From Epithemia pelagica (lineage: Eukaryota; Bacillariophyta; Bacillariophyceae; Surirellales; Surirellaceae), in contig OX337234.1 in NCBI GenBank assembly GCA_946965045.2, positions 2,790,001-2,854,000 of the forward strand: DNA of 64,000 nt. Reading direction: 5' to 3'. Positions 1 through 7,980 of this stretch are shown here, piece after piece; position 1 is the stretch's first letter; the number at the start of each line of letters is the position of its first letter. The translations under genes were made by a program, and so were the position numbers. The notes under the pieces are model-generated. The model searched no databases. It had not been told where the DNA came from and saw nothing but the letters and a program-made list of their open reading frames with translations.

Positions 1-1292
1 TTCTGTGACAGGGTTGGATCTTCAGGCCTTTTCCCACGTTGGGATGTCACAGCCAAGGTTCGTTTGGCGTCGTCGTGACTGATCCTCCATACTTTGGCGA
101 GGTGTTTGGCTCCAATGCCTTGGGACTTGCCAGCATGAACACTTGAGACGAAGAAATCATCAAGGTCTACATCTTCCAACGTGCTCAGGTCAATGTCCAT
201 GTCGTCGTCTGGTTCTCTCTCGCCTTCAGAACTGTCATCGCTATTGTCCTCCTCATCGCCCTCATCCTGGATGGTGGTGGCTCCAATGGCTGCAACTTCT
301 TTGCCATGGACCATTCTCTCCTCCAATCCCAGCGCCATCATGGATTCGACAAGGACCGAAGATATGCCAGATAGATGTCCACTGATTTCATCATATGGCT
401 CAATGGCAGCGGATTTCCGAAGCTCTGCCATGTGGTTCCTCCAATGGTTCCGTGCTGCGCATGTTCGGTCGATTGCATGTGCTTCCATGGAGGATACCCG
501 ATAATCCTGTTCATCATTCGGATCAGGGATATCATCAATTACAATTCGCAACTGGTCCTTTTTTTCCTTGATGTTGCCCTCCCAATCCAACATACTCGCC
601 TCATTTGTCTCATAGGCGTCGGAGTGTGGGTTCCAACGGCTTGGAGTCAGGACGTATACGTCATGTCCTGCAACAAGGTCGTCTTCTGTTGGCTTGACAG
701 TCGGGAAAAAGGAGAAGATTCCCCAAAGACTCAGAGGGATTCGGAAACCCGTGGACGGGAAAATGACCGCATGATCGTCTGTGGTCGGGTCATCAGTGTG
801 GATCTTCGCCCGTTCGTTGACCTTGATGCCTGCCTCTCTCAGAATGAACGGTGGGATCAAGTTGTTCTCCATTGCTTGAACCCACAAGGCGTTTTGAATG
901 ACGAGAAGGTATGGCTTCCCTGCATACGGGCAATCGTAACGGACAATGGCGTCCACCAGTTCCGCTTGCATCGATTTGTATTGGGGTGTGAAAGGACTAA
1001 CGTCGACCTTCCTCCCATGCTTGTTTACAATGTACCCATGCCGCCTGACAACAGGCATATTGGCATGGCTGTCCAGCTCCGTTCGATGCTCCCCATCCAT
1101 GTCCTGCATTTCCTCATCATTGTCCAGTGATGCAGCGGCAACAATCGCAAAGCATCGGTTTGGAACAATGGACTTATGCTGCCTGCATTGGCATTCATGC
1201 TCGAATTGTCCGTGTTTTCCAGGGTCCCATGGTTTTGTGTTGTCCGGCTGCAATATCCCTCCTCTCAAGGATGAGGACATGGCCGGACGCCC
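1..1292 (-). CDS. Pol N-terminal part (protease-like segment), partial
   Basis: The frame is the same as gag, continues immediately after the gag TGA, and stays open to the window edge for about 430 codons. The first ATG in this frame is at 1280. Around residue 75 it reads ELDSHANMPVV, where DSH stands in the place of the D-S/T-G motif of retroelement proteases. It is followed by VDAIVRYDCPYAGKPYLLV and ENNLIPPFILREAGIKV, then an acidic linker (EDNSDDSSEGEREPDDDMD) and GIGAKHLAKVWRISHDDAKRT, which resembles the pre-integrase part of diatom copia-like Pol. Integrase, RT and RNase H would lie to the left of the window. Expression would need TGA readthrough, reinitiation or a separate transcript. 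Confidence 0.75.
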
Positions 1293-2894
1293 TCACGAGA
1301 ACTTCGCCTGCTTGAGGATGGATTGGAGGGTGGATGGTTTCTTGGGAGCAGCAGCGGGTGGTGCGGGTGGGAGAGCTAACTGTTCCTTGACAGCATTTTG
1401 AACCATGCTTGCAATTTGCGCTTGCAAGTCGGTCGTCTCCTTGTCTTCTTCGATTCCATCCTTTGCGAACTTTTTAAGTTCCTTGGCCACGACGGAAGCC
1501 AGTTGCCGTTTGACAGACTTGTTGCTTTTCCCTTTCTTATCGTTCTGGTTGTTCTTCTTCTTTGAAGGGTTGGCTTTGCGCCATTCTCGCAGTTCATCTT
1601 TCTGCTCATCGGTCAGGTTATCATACTCACTGGGAGTATGGTATCGGAGATGGACCCCCGTCTTCCCAATGCTCTGCTTCTTCGCAGCGGTCGTGGAGCT
1701 CGCTTCAGCTGTCACGGTAGTGTCATCGATCTCAACAGAAGAGATTTGCGCGGCATTGCGCTTGTTATTGGTGGCGGCGGCTCTTTTCTTAGCCACAGGA
1801 TCGTAGGGCAGGAGGTGCGCCGCGCCCTTCTCGAATCTGTTCCGCATCCCATCAGGGTCAGTATCAGTGCGGACACTTGCCATTGCGGCTTGTAGTCCAG
1901 CATCAGAGCATTGAATCCCTTCAAGTAAGTACCCAACACGCGTGTGTTCATTGGGCAATTGATACGAGACATGGTCAGCACACTGTTGCATGGAGACATA
2001 CGCATTTCTGCGCTGCGCAATGAACCCTTCTAACGGAAAGCTGTTCTGTCCTTTCCATACTCGTGTGTGAAGAAGGTCGTCTTGGCGCTTGATCTCAGCC
2101 TCCCATTTGTCTTGTCCTGCATACTGGCTTGTCAAAGCCGTCCATGCGCCTCGACCATCTTTATTTCGTTGATAAGGTTTAATAGACGCTGCATACGTCG
2201 TTCCTCTAGTTGCTTCTTCGAGGTGATAGTATACAGATGCATTGTCTTCTCTGTATAGTTCATGGTCGTGAGATGCGCGTGCAACCAATTCAACTTCAAT
2301 AGAGCCGTACACTATCGAGTGTGGCTTGTTGTTAGCTTGAGTAGGTGGAACCACAGGTACATCTACCTCATGTCGAATCACATATGCCAGAGGAATGGTT
2401 CTCACTCCAATGAGACGGTGGAGGTAGTCCTGGAAAGCTTCGGTCCACTTGATAATAGGTAACGCCTTGCTGATTTTGGGGACATCTGGGTCATCTGAGT
2501 CCTTTCGTGTCTTCAATGCCTTCCATTGGGCTTCAAAGTTCTTCATGACATGGGTCCACCTCATGTTCCCAGAGGTCATATCACGTCCAACAGTGTTATA
2601 ATAGCGTACCAATTCACATGCCACAGTTAGACGGTGTTGTGACTTGGCGCCGAATACGAATGGTGGTGTCGGAATTGTTGCTCCTGCAGCTGCCCCAGGG
2701 TTCGGATCTGGGACTCTGCCACCCGGTTTCCGTAAGTTGTCGGCCACTTGCTGGAGTGTTTCCTTGTCAAAATCAGCTAGGTCAGGGATTGTGCTAATTC
2801 CTTCAACTTGAAGTTGAGTTACCGTTGCTTGGGGAATGCCCATTTGATCGGCATCTTGAAAGAAAGACGTCGTCTGGGCAGCAGTTAGTACCAT
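1293..2894 (-). CDS. Gag polyprotein of copia-type element
   Basis: Structural Gag protein of 533 residues that would form the virus-like particle in which the element's RNA is reverse transcribed. The start chosen is the ATG at 2894, in a good context (ccATGG); the frame is open a few codons further upstream but without an ATG. The C-terminal third is Lys-rich (around KKKNNQNDKKGKSNK) and is preceded by the motif TGVHLRYHTPSEYDNLT, typical of diatom copia-like Gag. A coiled-coil-like segment and a Pro/Ala-rich tail follow. No CCHC zinc knuckle is seen. The gene ends in TGA, and the following frame continues directly into pol. Confidence 0.8.
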   Translation of the reverse strand: MVLTAAQTTSFFQDADQMGIPQATVTQLQVEGISTIPDLADFDKETLQQVADNLRKPGGRVPDPNPGAAAGATIPTPPFVFGAKSQHRLTVACELVRYYNTVGRDMTSGNMRWTHVMKNFEAQWKALKTRKDSDDPDVPKISKALPIIKWTEAFQDYLHRLIGVRTIPLAYVIRHEVDVPVVPPTQANNKPHSIVYGSIEVELVARASHDHELYREDNASVYYHLEEATRGTTYAASIKPYQRNKDGRGAWTALTSQYAGQDKWEAEIKRQDDLLHTRVWKGQNSFPLEGFIAQRRNAYVSMQQCADHVSYQLPNEHTRVGYLLEGIQCSDAGLQAAMASVRTDTDPDGMRNRFEKGAAHLLPYDPVAKKRAAATNNKRNAAQISSVEIDDTTVTAEASSTTAAKKQSIGKTGVHLRYHTPSEYDNLTDEQKDELREWRKANPSKKKNNQNDKKGKSNKSVKRQLASVVAKELKKFAKDGIEEDKETTDLQAQIASMVQNAVKEQLALPPAPPAAAPKKPSTLQSILKQAKFS

Positions 2895-2941
2895 GGTGAT
2901 GTAGTTCACTCGAAAAATCGGAACGAATGGGTCTGATAAAC

Positions 2942-3105
2942 TGCTAAAAATTCGCTTATCAGAAAGATTATACGTTCATTACAGAGAAAACTATCCTGGC
3001 TCACAGATGGGAGTCGTACACAGCTCCCACCAAAATCGGCCACATAGCCGTGGTAGTTTCCACACATTTGTCGTTCATTGCCAAATATAGGCCACAATTT
3101 CAACA
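2942..3105 (-). repeat. Tentative 5' LTR of the left copia-type element
   Basis: Read on the minus strand this segment begins TGTTGAAATTG and ends TTTTTAGCA, giving the TG...CA ends of an LTR in the expected place upstream of gag. Its first bases resemble the start of the complete element's LTR (TGTTGAAGG). The second LTR is outside the window, so the boundaries are only inferred. Confidence 0.3.
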
Positions 3106-3110
3106 CTGAA

Positions 3111-3715
3111 ATAAGGGCTGGGGATACCGATCCATGTACATCTAAGTAGGCTCAGTACAAAAGCTACGTAGAGTACATAAAATCACATAGTACACGTCAC
3201 GCCGGAAATGGTCGGAAAAAAATGCAAAAACGCTCGACAATGATGGCGAGATCCGGTGACGCCGAATGCATTCACCCATGCATCGCATAAACATCCAACC
3301 ACCGTAAGTCCTTTGCCTTTATCTTTGAAATTGTTGCCTAAAATTACAGAAGATTTGCCAAGTTGGCTGAAAAGGTACGCTCATTTTTCTGCAGTGATGA
3401 AATCGAACGACCGCCCTAACTCACTCATTTTTCAATGCTGACTCGACCGAATTGAAAGCATAGTCACTCTAGTAGTAAACAATCTTCTTGTCAAAGCGGT
3501 CGAGGCAAGCTCTATTATTGAGGAAGTTATGGCCATGGGGGTGATGGCTTCCATCATTGTCGAGCGATGGCTTCCAATTTGCATTGTTTCTCGTGGCAGC
3601 AAGTTTTCAATTTGAGACCATCCGCCCCACTTGTTACACTGATGAAAATAGTACTACGTAGCTTAATGTACTGAGCCTACTTAGATGTACATGGATCGGT
3701 ATCCCCAGCCCTTAT
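3111..3715. repeat. 605-bp element with about 65-bp terminal inverted repeats (MITE-like)
   Basis: The left arm 3111-3176 and right arm 3651-3715 are near-perfect inverted repeats, starting ATAAGGGCTGGGGATACC and running through CTAAGTAGGCTCAGTAC, with small indels at the inner ends. The inner 475 bp holds no convincing coding sequence. The layout fits a non-autonomous DNA transposon or foldback element. A TA dinucleotide occurs at each outer edge, compatible with a Tc1/mariner-type TA target duplication but too short to prove it. It begins only 6 bp from the tentative end of the left retroelement. Confidence 0.6.
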
Positions 3716-4157
3716 CCAATGTCCAATGCGTCCCCATCCAATCACCCAACTAATTTTGGGGGAGTTGATGTATGGGGGCTATTGTATTGTGTGTGTCTCT
3801 TTGGGATTTGGGATTTGGGATTTGGGGGACGGGCTACGGGCTGTCACAAAAACGGCCTCTAATTAGCTTCTACTTAGTTCGATTATCAGCAAGAGAAGTT
3901 TCGATTTTCGATCGATCGGTGGATAGCTCTCTAGGAGTAGTATATAGAGGAGGAGGAGCATCCTAGTTTTTTGGGAAGGCATAGCGGAGGGGCGAAAGGT
4001 GACGTGTTCCTCATCCACAAAAAGATACGCCAAAAAGATCCCCATGGTGGGAATAGTCTATTCTTCCAGCTGCCGCGCCTACCCGCTAGGGTACGGTCGA
4101 CCGACTGCCCTGGCGCCATTACTCTCGGAATCATGGAGCGGGGGTCAAGATCCCCAT
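3716..4157. other. Intergenic, no gene seen
   Basis: Host sequence between the inverted-repeat element and the complete retroelement. It contains three tandem GGGATTT units at about 3804-3824 (a telomere-like heptamer, probably chance) and short overlapping reading frames without recognisable products. No RNA gene was identified. Confidence 0.5.
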
Positions 4158-4162
4158 GGTGG
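4158..4162. repeat. Target-site duplication, left copy (GGTGG)
   Basis: The five bases GGTGG directly before the 5' LTR are repeated at 10002-10006 directly after the 3' LTR. A 5-bp duplication is the normal result of copia-type integration and fixes both LTR ends. Confidence 0.9.
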
Positions 4163-4373
4163 TGTTGAAGGATGTCCCGTCATCGGTCGCTGAGACGGAT
4201 GCAAATGCGACCAAGGATACGTCACCTGGAGCACCAGATGGGGCCGAATGGGTGGAAGTTGGACGACGTGGCCAGCAATCGAAGAAAGAGAGCCAGAGAG
4301 CTCATTCTAAGGAGAATACGTAACTTGTAATCGATTGTTGCCTTTACAGCACAGTTGTTAATAGGTTTAAACA
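4163..4373 (+). repeat. 5' LTR (211 bp)
   Basis: It starts TGTTGAAGGATG and ends GGTTTAAACA. It aligns with the 3' LTR along its whole length except for a block in which 12 bases here replace 41 bases there (just after AAGGATACG), plus one substitution at 4369. An initiator-like TCATTC at 4302-4307 may mark the transcript start. Confidence 0.93.
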
Positions 4374-4387
4374 TATTCTCCTTAGAA
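4305..4387 (+). promoter_or_regulatory. Putative self-priming structure: LTR segment paired with primer-binding site
   Basis: TTCTAAGGAGAATA (4305-4318, inside the LTR) is the perfect reverse complement of TATTCTCCTTAGAA (4374-4387), and the second arm begins at the first base after the LTR. An RNA starting near A4304 would place its own 5' end on the primer-binding site, and extension would begin exactly at the LTR end. The site does not begin with TGG, as a site pairing with a tRNA 3'-CCA would. Family knowledge: fungal Tf1 (gypsy group) primes this way. Applying it here is an inference. Confidence 0.6.
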
Positions 4388-4424
4388 ACTAATCTCACAT
4401 TGTGCCGTGAAGTACTGCCGGTCA

Positions 4425-5087
4425 ATGTCTGAGGAACCAAGTCGCCTCACCACGTTATTGAATCAGTTGACTTTGTTATCGATCGAGCAGCAAGATCGCA
4501 TCAACGAGACCTACCGCAGGCACGAACACAACGTGCAACAGCGGGAAGAGGCGTTTTGTGAAGCCGGACGCGAGCTTGAGGATAACCACAAAGACGAGAT
4601 CGCGCACGACCGACGACTTCTCCGCCACGCTAAGGATCGCATTTCCGCCGAAATCCAAGAAAGGCGCAGGAATCTATTGATTCAAATCCGTTCAACTTCA
4701 ACCGGGAGTGGAGAACAAGAATTTGTGCCAAAGGTATCCAGGACCGTACAACAACGCACCTCGGAAGCAGAATTGGATTCATCTCGGGACGAATCTGCTG
4801 ATCTAGCGGACGATATCAGGGAACTAGAGGACGGGCGCATTGAAATCATCATTGAGATTCCAGTTCTCCCCGCAGACGCAACCACCAAACCAAAGAAGCT
4901 GGCGATCGGTAGTGACGTGTGGGTGTTGAATCCCTTGAAGCTCGCTCGTGTTCAAAAACGGACACACCTCAAGGCCAAAGTGATCGGAACCACCCCATCC
5001 GGACAATACAAGCTCCACGTGTGGAACCCAATCCTCAAGGTAAACGAAGAACATCGACGAATCCGGAAGAATCTGGCCCTCAGATAA
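4425..5087 (+). CDS. Extra ORF before gag: coiled coil plus SH3-like tail (unknown role)
   Basis: A 220-residue protein encoded between the LTR and gag, starting at the ATG 52 nt after the LTR. Residues about 10-95 are highly charged and helical (RINETYRRHEHNVQQREE), suggesting a coiled coil. The last 60 residues (IGSDVWVLNPLKLARVQK ... TPSGQYKLHVWNP ... RIRKNLALR) resemble the small beta-barrel found at the end of many retroelement integrases. The stop codon lies 2 nt before the gag ATG, so coupled translation is possible. It is intact while later genes of the element are damaged. It could be a captured integrase tail or an accessory protein; no function is assigned. Confidence 0.6.
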   Translation: MSEEPSRLTTLLNQLTLLSIEQQDRINETYRRHEHNVQQREEAFCEAGRELEDNHKDEIAHDRRLLRHAKDRISAEIQERRRNLLIQIRSTSTGSGEQEFVPKVSRTVQQRTSEAELDSSRDESADLADDIRELEDGRIEIIIEIPVLPADATTKPKKLAIGSDVWVLNPLKLARVQKRTHLKAKVIGTTPSGQYKLHVWNPILKVNEEHRRIRKNLALR

Positions 5088-5089
5088 TC

Positions 5090-6763
5090 ATGTCACGGCA
5101 AGGACAACCACAACCAGACGGAGCCCCATCCTCAACAGCGAGTGGCACGGGGCGATATGGGCGTAATGGTGGCCGCGGACGCGGTCGAGGTAGAGGAGGG
5201 CGTGGATCAGGTGGCCAACAAGGAAATACGAAGTTCCAAGGTCAGGAACCGACCCTTAAAGACTGTATCTTCGATTATTCCGAAGACCCACAGTCCAAGC
5301 GTTATCTTCGGAACGTCGAACACTTGATTGGTTATGTTGGGACAACGTTCAAGAGGTACAATCTCCAATTCCAGCAAGCCCTGGAGGACCTTGATTTACC
5401 AGCACCCGATGAAATTGTGCCTCCCAAGGATACTACCAACACCATCAAGGTCGAAGAATGGAAGATGAAATACAAGATGAGGGAGGAGCAATCGATCGAA
5501 TATCAGAACTTTCGCACTTCCCTATATAGCCTCATCCTGGGTCAATGCACCCAGTTGATGAAGGATAAATTGCAGGCTAAAGCAGAGTTCGACGCAGTAA
5601 AGAACTCCAGAGATGGAATTGAATTGCTCAAGTTAATCAAACGGACCACATTCACCTACGACTCAGGGCGGCTTTATGCTCTGGTGGGCCGTGACAAACT
5701 CAAGGAAGAATTCTACGCGTTGAAACGGAGACAAAATCAAAGTATTCAAAGCTACTACGAGCTTTATCGTGCGAAAGCCAAAGTAATAGAGGAGCTGGGC
5801 ATTCTCCTCTATGACGAGGACCTTGCACAACAAATTGCAGCAGACAACAAGCACACAACGGGGCCCACTGAAGAAGACAAGGAAGAAGCACAGCAACGTT
5901 GCATCGCCATTTGCTTCATTCGCTCATGTGGGGCGAGGGAGTATGAAACACATTTACAAAATACGTTTTTGGACGGACCGAACCATTATCCGAAGACCCT
6001 AGCCGATGCCCGAGCCATGATCGACAATAGACTGTCGGGGCATCGCGGCGGGCACGGGCAGCAACCGATACAAGAGAGTAATGCCACCGGGATGGCTTAC
6101 CATGCCAGAGAAAGCACCAACAATGGCAACGACAATACATCAAGTCTGACAGGAGCCACATTGAACACGACAGGACATCAGAGTGGAGCAGCCAACAATA
6201 ATGGATCACAGCGCAATCCTCCAAACACAAACGGTACAGTGACGGTTAACAGACAGCAAACAGAGCTGTCAGCAAATTCTCACCACTTCTCTTTCGCTTC
6301 CTCCTGTTTTCAGCCTCGTAACCTATCCAAAGAATGGCTCCTCCTTGATAACCAATCCACTGTGGATATCATTCACAGTGGACACCTTCTACTAAACATA
6401 CTCACAGCCACCACTCCCATCACCATCACAAGTCATGCCGGGGAAAGACAACTTACACAGCAAGGATTGTTCCCTGGTTATGGAATAGTATGGTATGATC
6501 CCGAAGGATCAGCCAACATTCTATCTTTGACCAACGCTCAACACCGATTTCGAATCCACTACGACAGCCATGACGGCAACACCTTTCAACTCTTGGACCC
6601 TGCTACGGGCAGACTCAAGCACAAGTTTACTCAGAGCCCACAAGGTCTTTACTACATACATCTCGATTCCCTACAAGGTAGTAGTTTCGTAACTACGGTT
6701 AACGATAACGAAACTCATTACACTGCCACCGAGATCAGTAGGGCCAAGGGCGTACGTGCATAA
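5090..6763 (+). CDS. Gag-protease of the complete copia-type element
   Basis: A 557-residue protein. The ATG at 5090 lies just after the stop of the upstream ORF. The open frame extends upstream without an ATG, so this start is preferred. Residues about 20-47 form an RGG-rich, probably RNA-binding, segment (GRGRGRGGRGSGG). A helical Gag core follows (YSLILGQCTQLMKDKLQAK, YDSGRLYALVGRDKLKEEF). A Gln/Asn-rich linker leads to LLLDNQSTVDIIHSGHLL, where DNQS stands for the D-S/T-G protease motif, as in other diatom copia-like elements. The frame ends at TAA 6761-6763, after which the same frame continues with pre-integrase sequence. No zinc knuckle is seen. Confidence 0.85.
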   Translation: MSRQGQPQPDGAPSSTASGTGRYGRNGGRGRGRGRGGRGSGGQQGNTKFQGQEPTLKDCIFDYSEDPQSKRYLRNVEHLIGYVGTTFKRYNLQFQQALEDLDLPAPDEIVPPKDTTNTIKVEEWKMKYKMREEQSIEYQNFRTSLYSLILGQCTQLMKDKLQAKAEFDAVKNSRDGIELLKLIKRTTFTYDSGRLYALVGRDKLKEEFYALKRRQNQSIQSYYELYRAKAKVIEELGILLYDEDLAQQIAADNKHTTGPTEEDKEEAQQRCIAICFIRSCGAREYETHLQNTFLDGPNHYPKTLADARAMIDNRLSGHRGGHGQQPIQESNATGMAYHARESTNNGNDNTSSLTGATLNTTGHQSGAANNNGSQRNPPNTNGTVTVNRQQTELSANSHHFSFASSCFQPRNLSKEWLLLDNQSTVDIIHSGHLLLNILTATTPITITSHAGERQLTQQGLFPGYGIVWYDPEGSANILSLTNAQHRFRIHYDSHDGNTFQLLDPATGRLKHKFTQSPQGLYYIHLDSLQGSSFVTTVNDNETHYTATEISRAKGVRA

Positions 6764-7486
6764 CAAGCTAAGATAGGGCGTCCTTCCACAAGGGATCTCA
6801 TCTACATCCTCAACCACAAGCTCATCCCCAATGTTCCTTTCACCAGCGACGATGCCAGAAGGGCAGAACTCGTGTACGGTCCTAATTTGGGATCGCTAAA
6901 AGGAAAAAGGACCAGAAGGCGTCCACCAGTCGTTGACACGACAGAAACAGTACCACCACGCCTCGCGGAAAAACATAAAGACGTAACGATTGCTTTGGAT
7001 GTGATGCATATCAATAACATCTCCTTTTTGGTTACGACCTCACGCGTGTTTCGGTTTTCCACCATGGATGCCATCAAAGATAAAGAGGAAGACACGCTGA
7101 TTCGGTCGATCAGAAAGACATTGTCCGTATTTTGTCGTGGCGGCCTGCGACCCAGGTTTATTATGGCCGATGGAGCTTTTGCAAGCGACGGAATGGAAAT
7201 GAGTATGGGAAACTTAGGAGTGAAAGAACGAATCAGGAGTGTTTACGCAACTTTGCCGTTCCCGACTCTGCCGAAGATTATGCTGATCGAACTGGCTAAA
7301 TTTGCCACCTTCTGGCTCAATAGCCTCCCCACGCAGAATCATGAGTTGTCAACTACTATGAGCACCAGAGAACTTGTGACAGGCGAAACGCTTGATTTTA
7401 ATCGGCACTGGCACAATTGGCAGCTTCCCAAGAGATGCAACCTGGTCTTGCTTTCGGGAACCGAGATAACCGAATTCTCATGTTAG
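6764..7486 (+). pseudogene. Integrase remnant, two internal deletions
   Basis: This region is in frame with gag-protease but cut off by the TAA at 6761. It reads GRPSTRDLIYILNHKLIPN and YGPNLGSLKGKRTRR (pre-integrase segment), then an integrase core with LDVMHINNISFLVTTSRVF and RFIMADGAFASDG, which hold the first two catalytic Asp positions. The next expected stretch with the catalytic Glu is missing: MGNLGV is joined directly to KERIRSVYATLPF, a loss of about 20-25 residues judged from family knowledge. A second deletion near 7410-7430 removes the C-terminal integrase region and shifts the frame, ending at TAG 7484-7486. This integrase cannot be catalytically competent. Confidence 0.85.
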
Positions 7487-7980
7487 ATGAGGATAATCCC
7501 CTCCTGGAGGACGATGAAAGTGTGTATACGCATGTGGAGGAGGAAGACGATGATCTCCGCTATGATGACGATGTGGTTGATCATGAACTGGAAGACGAGC
7601 CAGATCCGAACGGTCCACCGATGGAATGGGACCAAGATGCTGTTGGAAACCAGGAAAACCAAGGAGTGGATGACCCAGCTGGTGGTTTCGACGACGGTGA
7701 CGGTGAGATGGAACCTGTGGAACAGGGAATCATGGAGGAGCCAATGGAGGTAGAGGCAGGGAATGTGGAGGAATTGATGGATGGGGAAATGGAACAAGAC
7801 AATAATGATAATAATGACATTGCTGTGGCCAAAGAAGAGGTCCAAAACAACAACTATGAAGAAGCGATCGATATGCCGGACAACGAGGAGATGGAGATTG
7901 TCTTCGAACCTGCAAACGACGATGGAGACACAGAAAATGACAACGAGAACCCGAATGAGGGTGACAATAATAATCAATGA
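7417..7980 (+). pseudogene. Acidic integrase-RT linker of the copia-type element
   Basis: After the frameshift the polyprotein continues in another frame with MQPGLAFGNRDNRIL and then an extremely Asp/Glu/Asn-rich linker (EEEDDDLRYDDDVVDHELED, DNNDNNDIAVAKEE). Linkers of this kind sit between integrase and RT in diatom copia-like polyproteins. The frame is interrupted by TGA at 7978-7980 immediately before YNLRPNRERSYAHRF, the conserved entry to the RT region, so the polyprotein is broken again here. The strong bias produces a long antisense frame that is not a gene. Confidence 0.75.

Larger units (their letters stand above)
1..3105 (-). mobile_element. Copia-type LTR retrotransposon, 5' part, cut by the window edge
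   Basis: A minus-strand retroelement enters from the left edge. It carries a gag gene followed by the start of pol with a protease-like segment. The reading frame stays open for roughly 960 codons apart from one in-frame TGA between gag and pol, so the copy looks young. The right boundary is tentative: a TG...CA-bounded stretch at 2942-3105 could be its 5' LTR, but the partner LTR lies outside the window. The Gag and protease-like sequences resemble those of diatom copia-like (CoDi) elements, recalled from family knowledge and not searched. Confidence 0.8.

Noticed and set aside
375-1130. Plus-strand frame of 251 codons
   Set aside because: It is antisense to the retroelement pol frame, which is continuous and conserved on the minus strand, and it has no recognisable product.
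2932-2963. 8-bp inverted repeat TCTGATAA/TTATCAGA near the left element's presumed LTR end as a second self-priming site
   Set aside because: The arms are short and close together and the LTR boundary is not confirmed, so it does not support the same mechanism by itself.
3804-3824. Three GGGATTT units as a telomere remnant
   Set aside because: Three units are too few, and the sequence does not match a known diatom telomere repeat as I recall it.
4135-4160. GGGGTCAAGATCCCC stem resembling a tRNA T-arm beside the insertion site
   Set aside because: The loop lacks the TTC consensus and no acceptor, D or anticodon arms could be found upstream.
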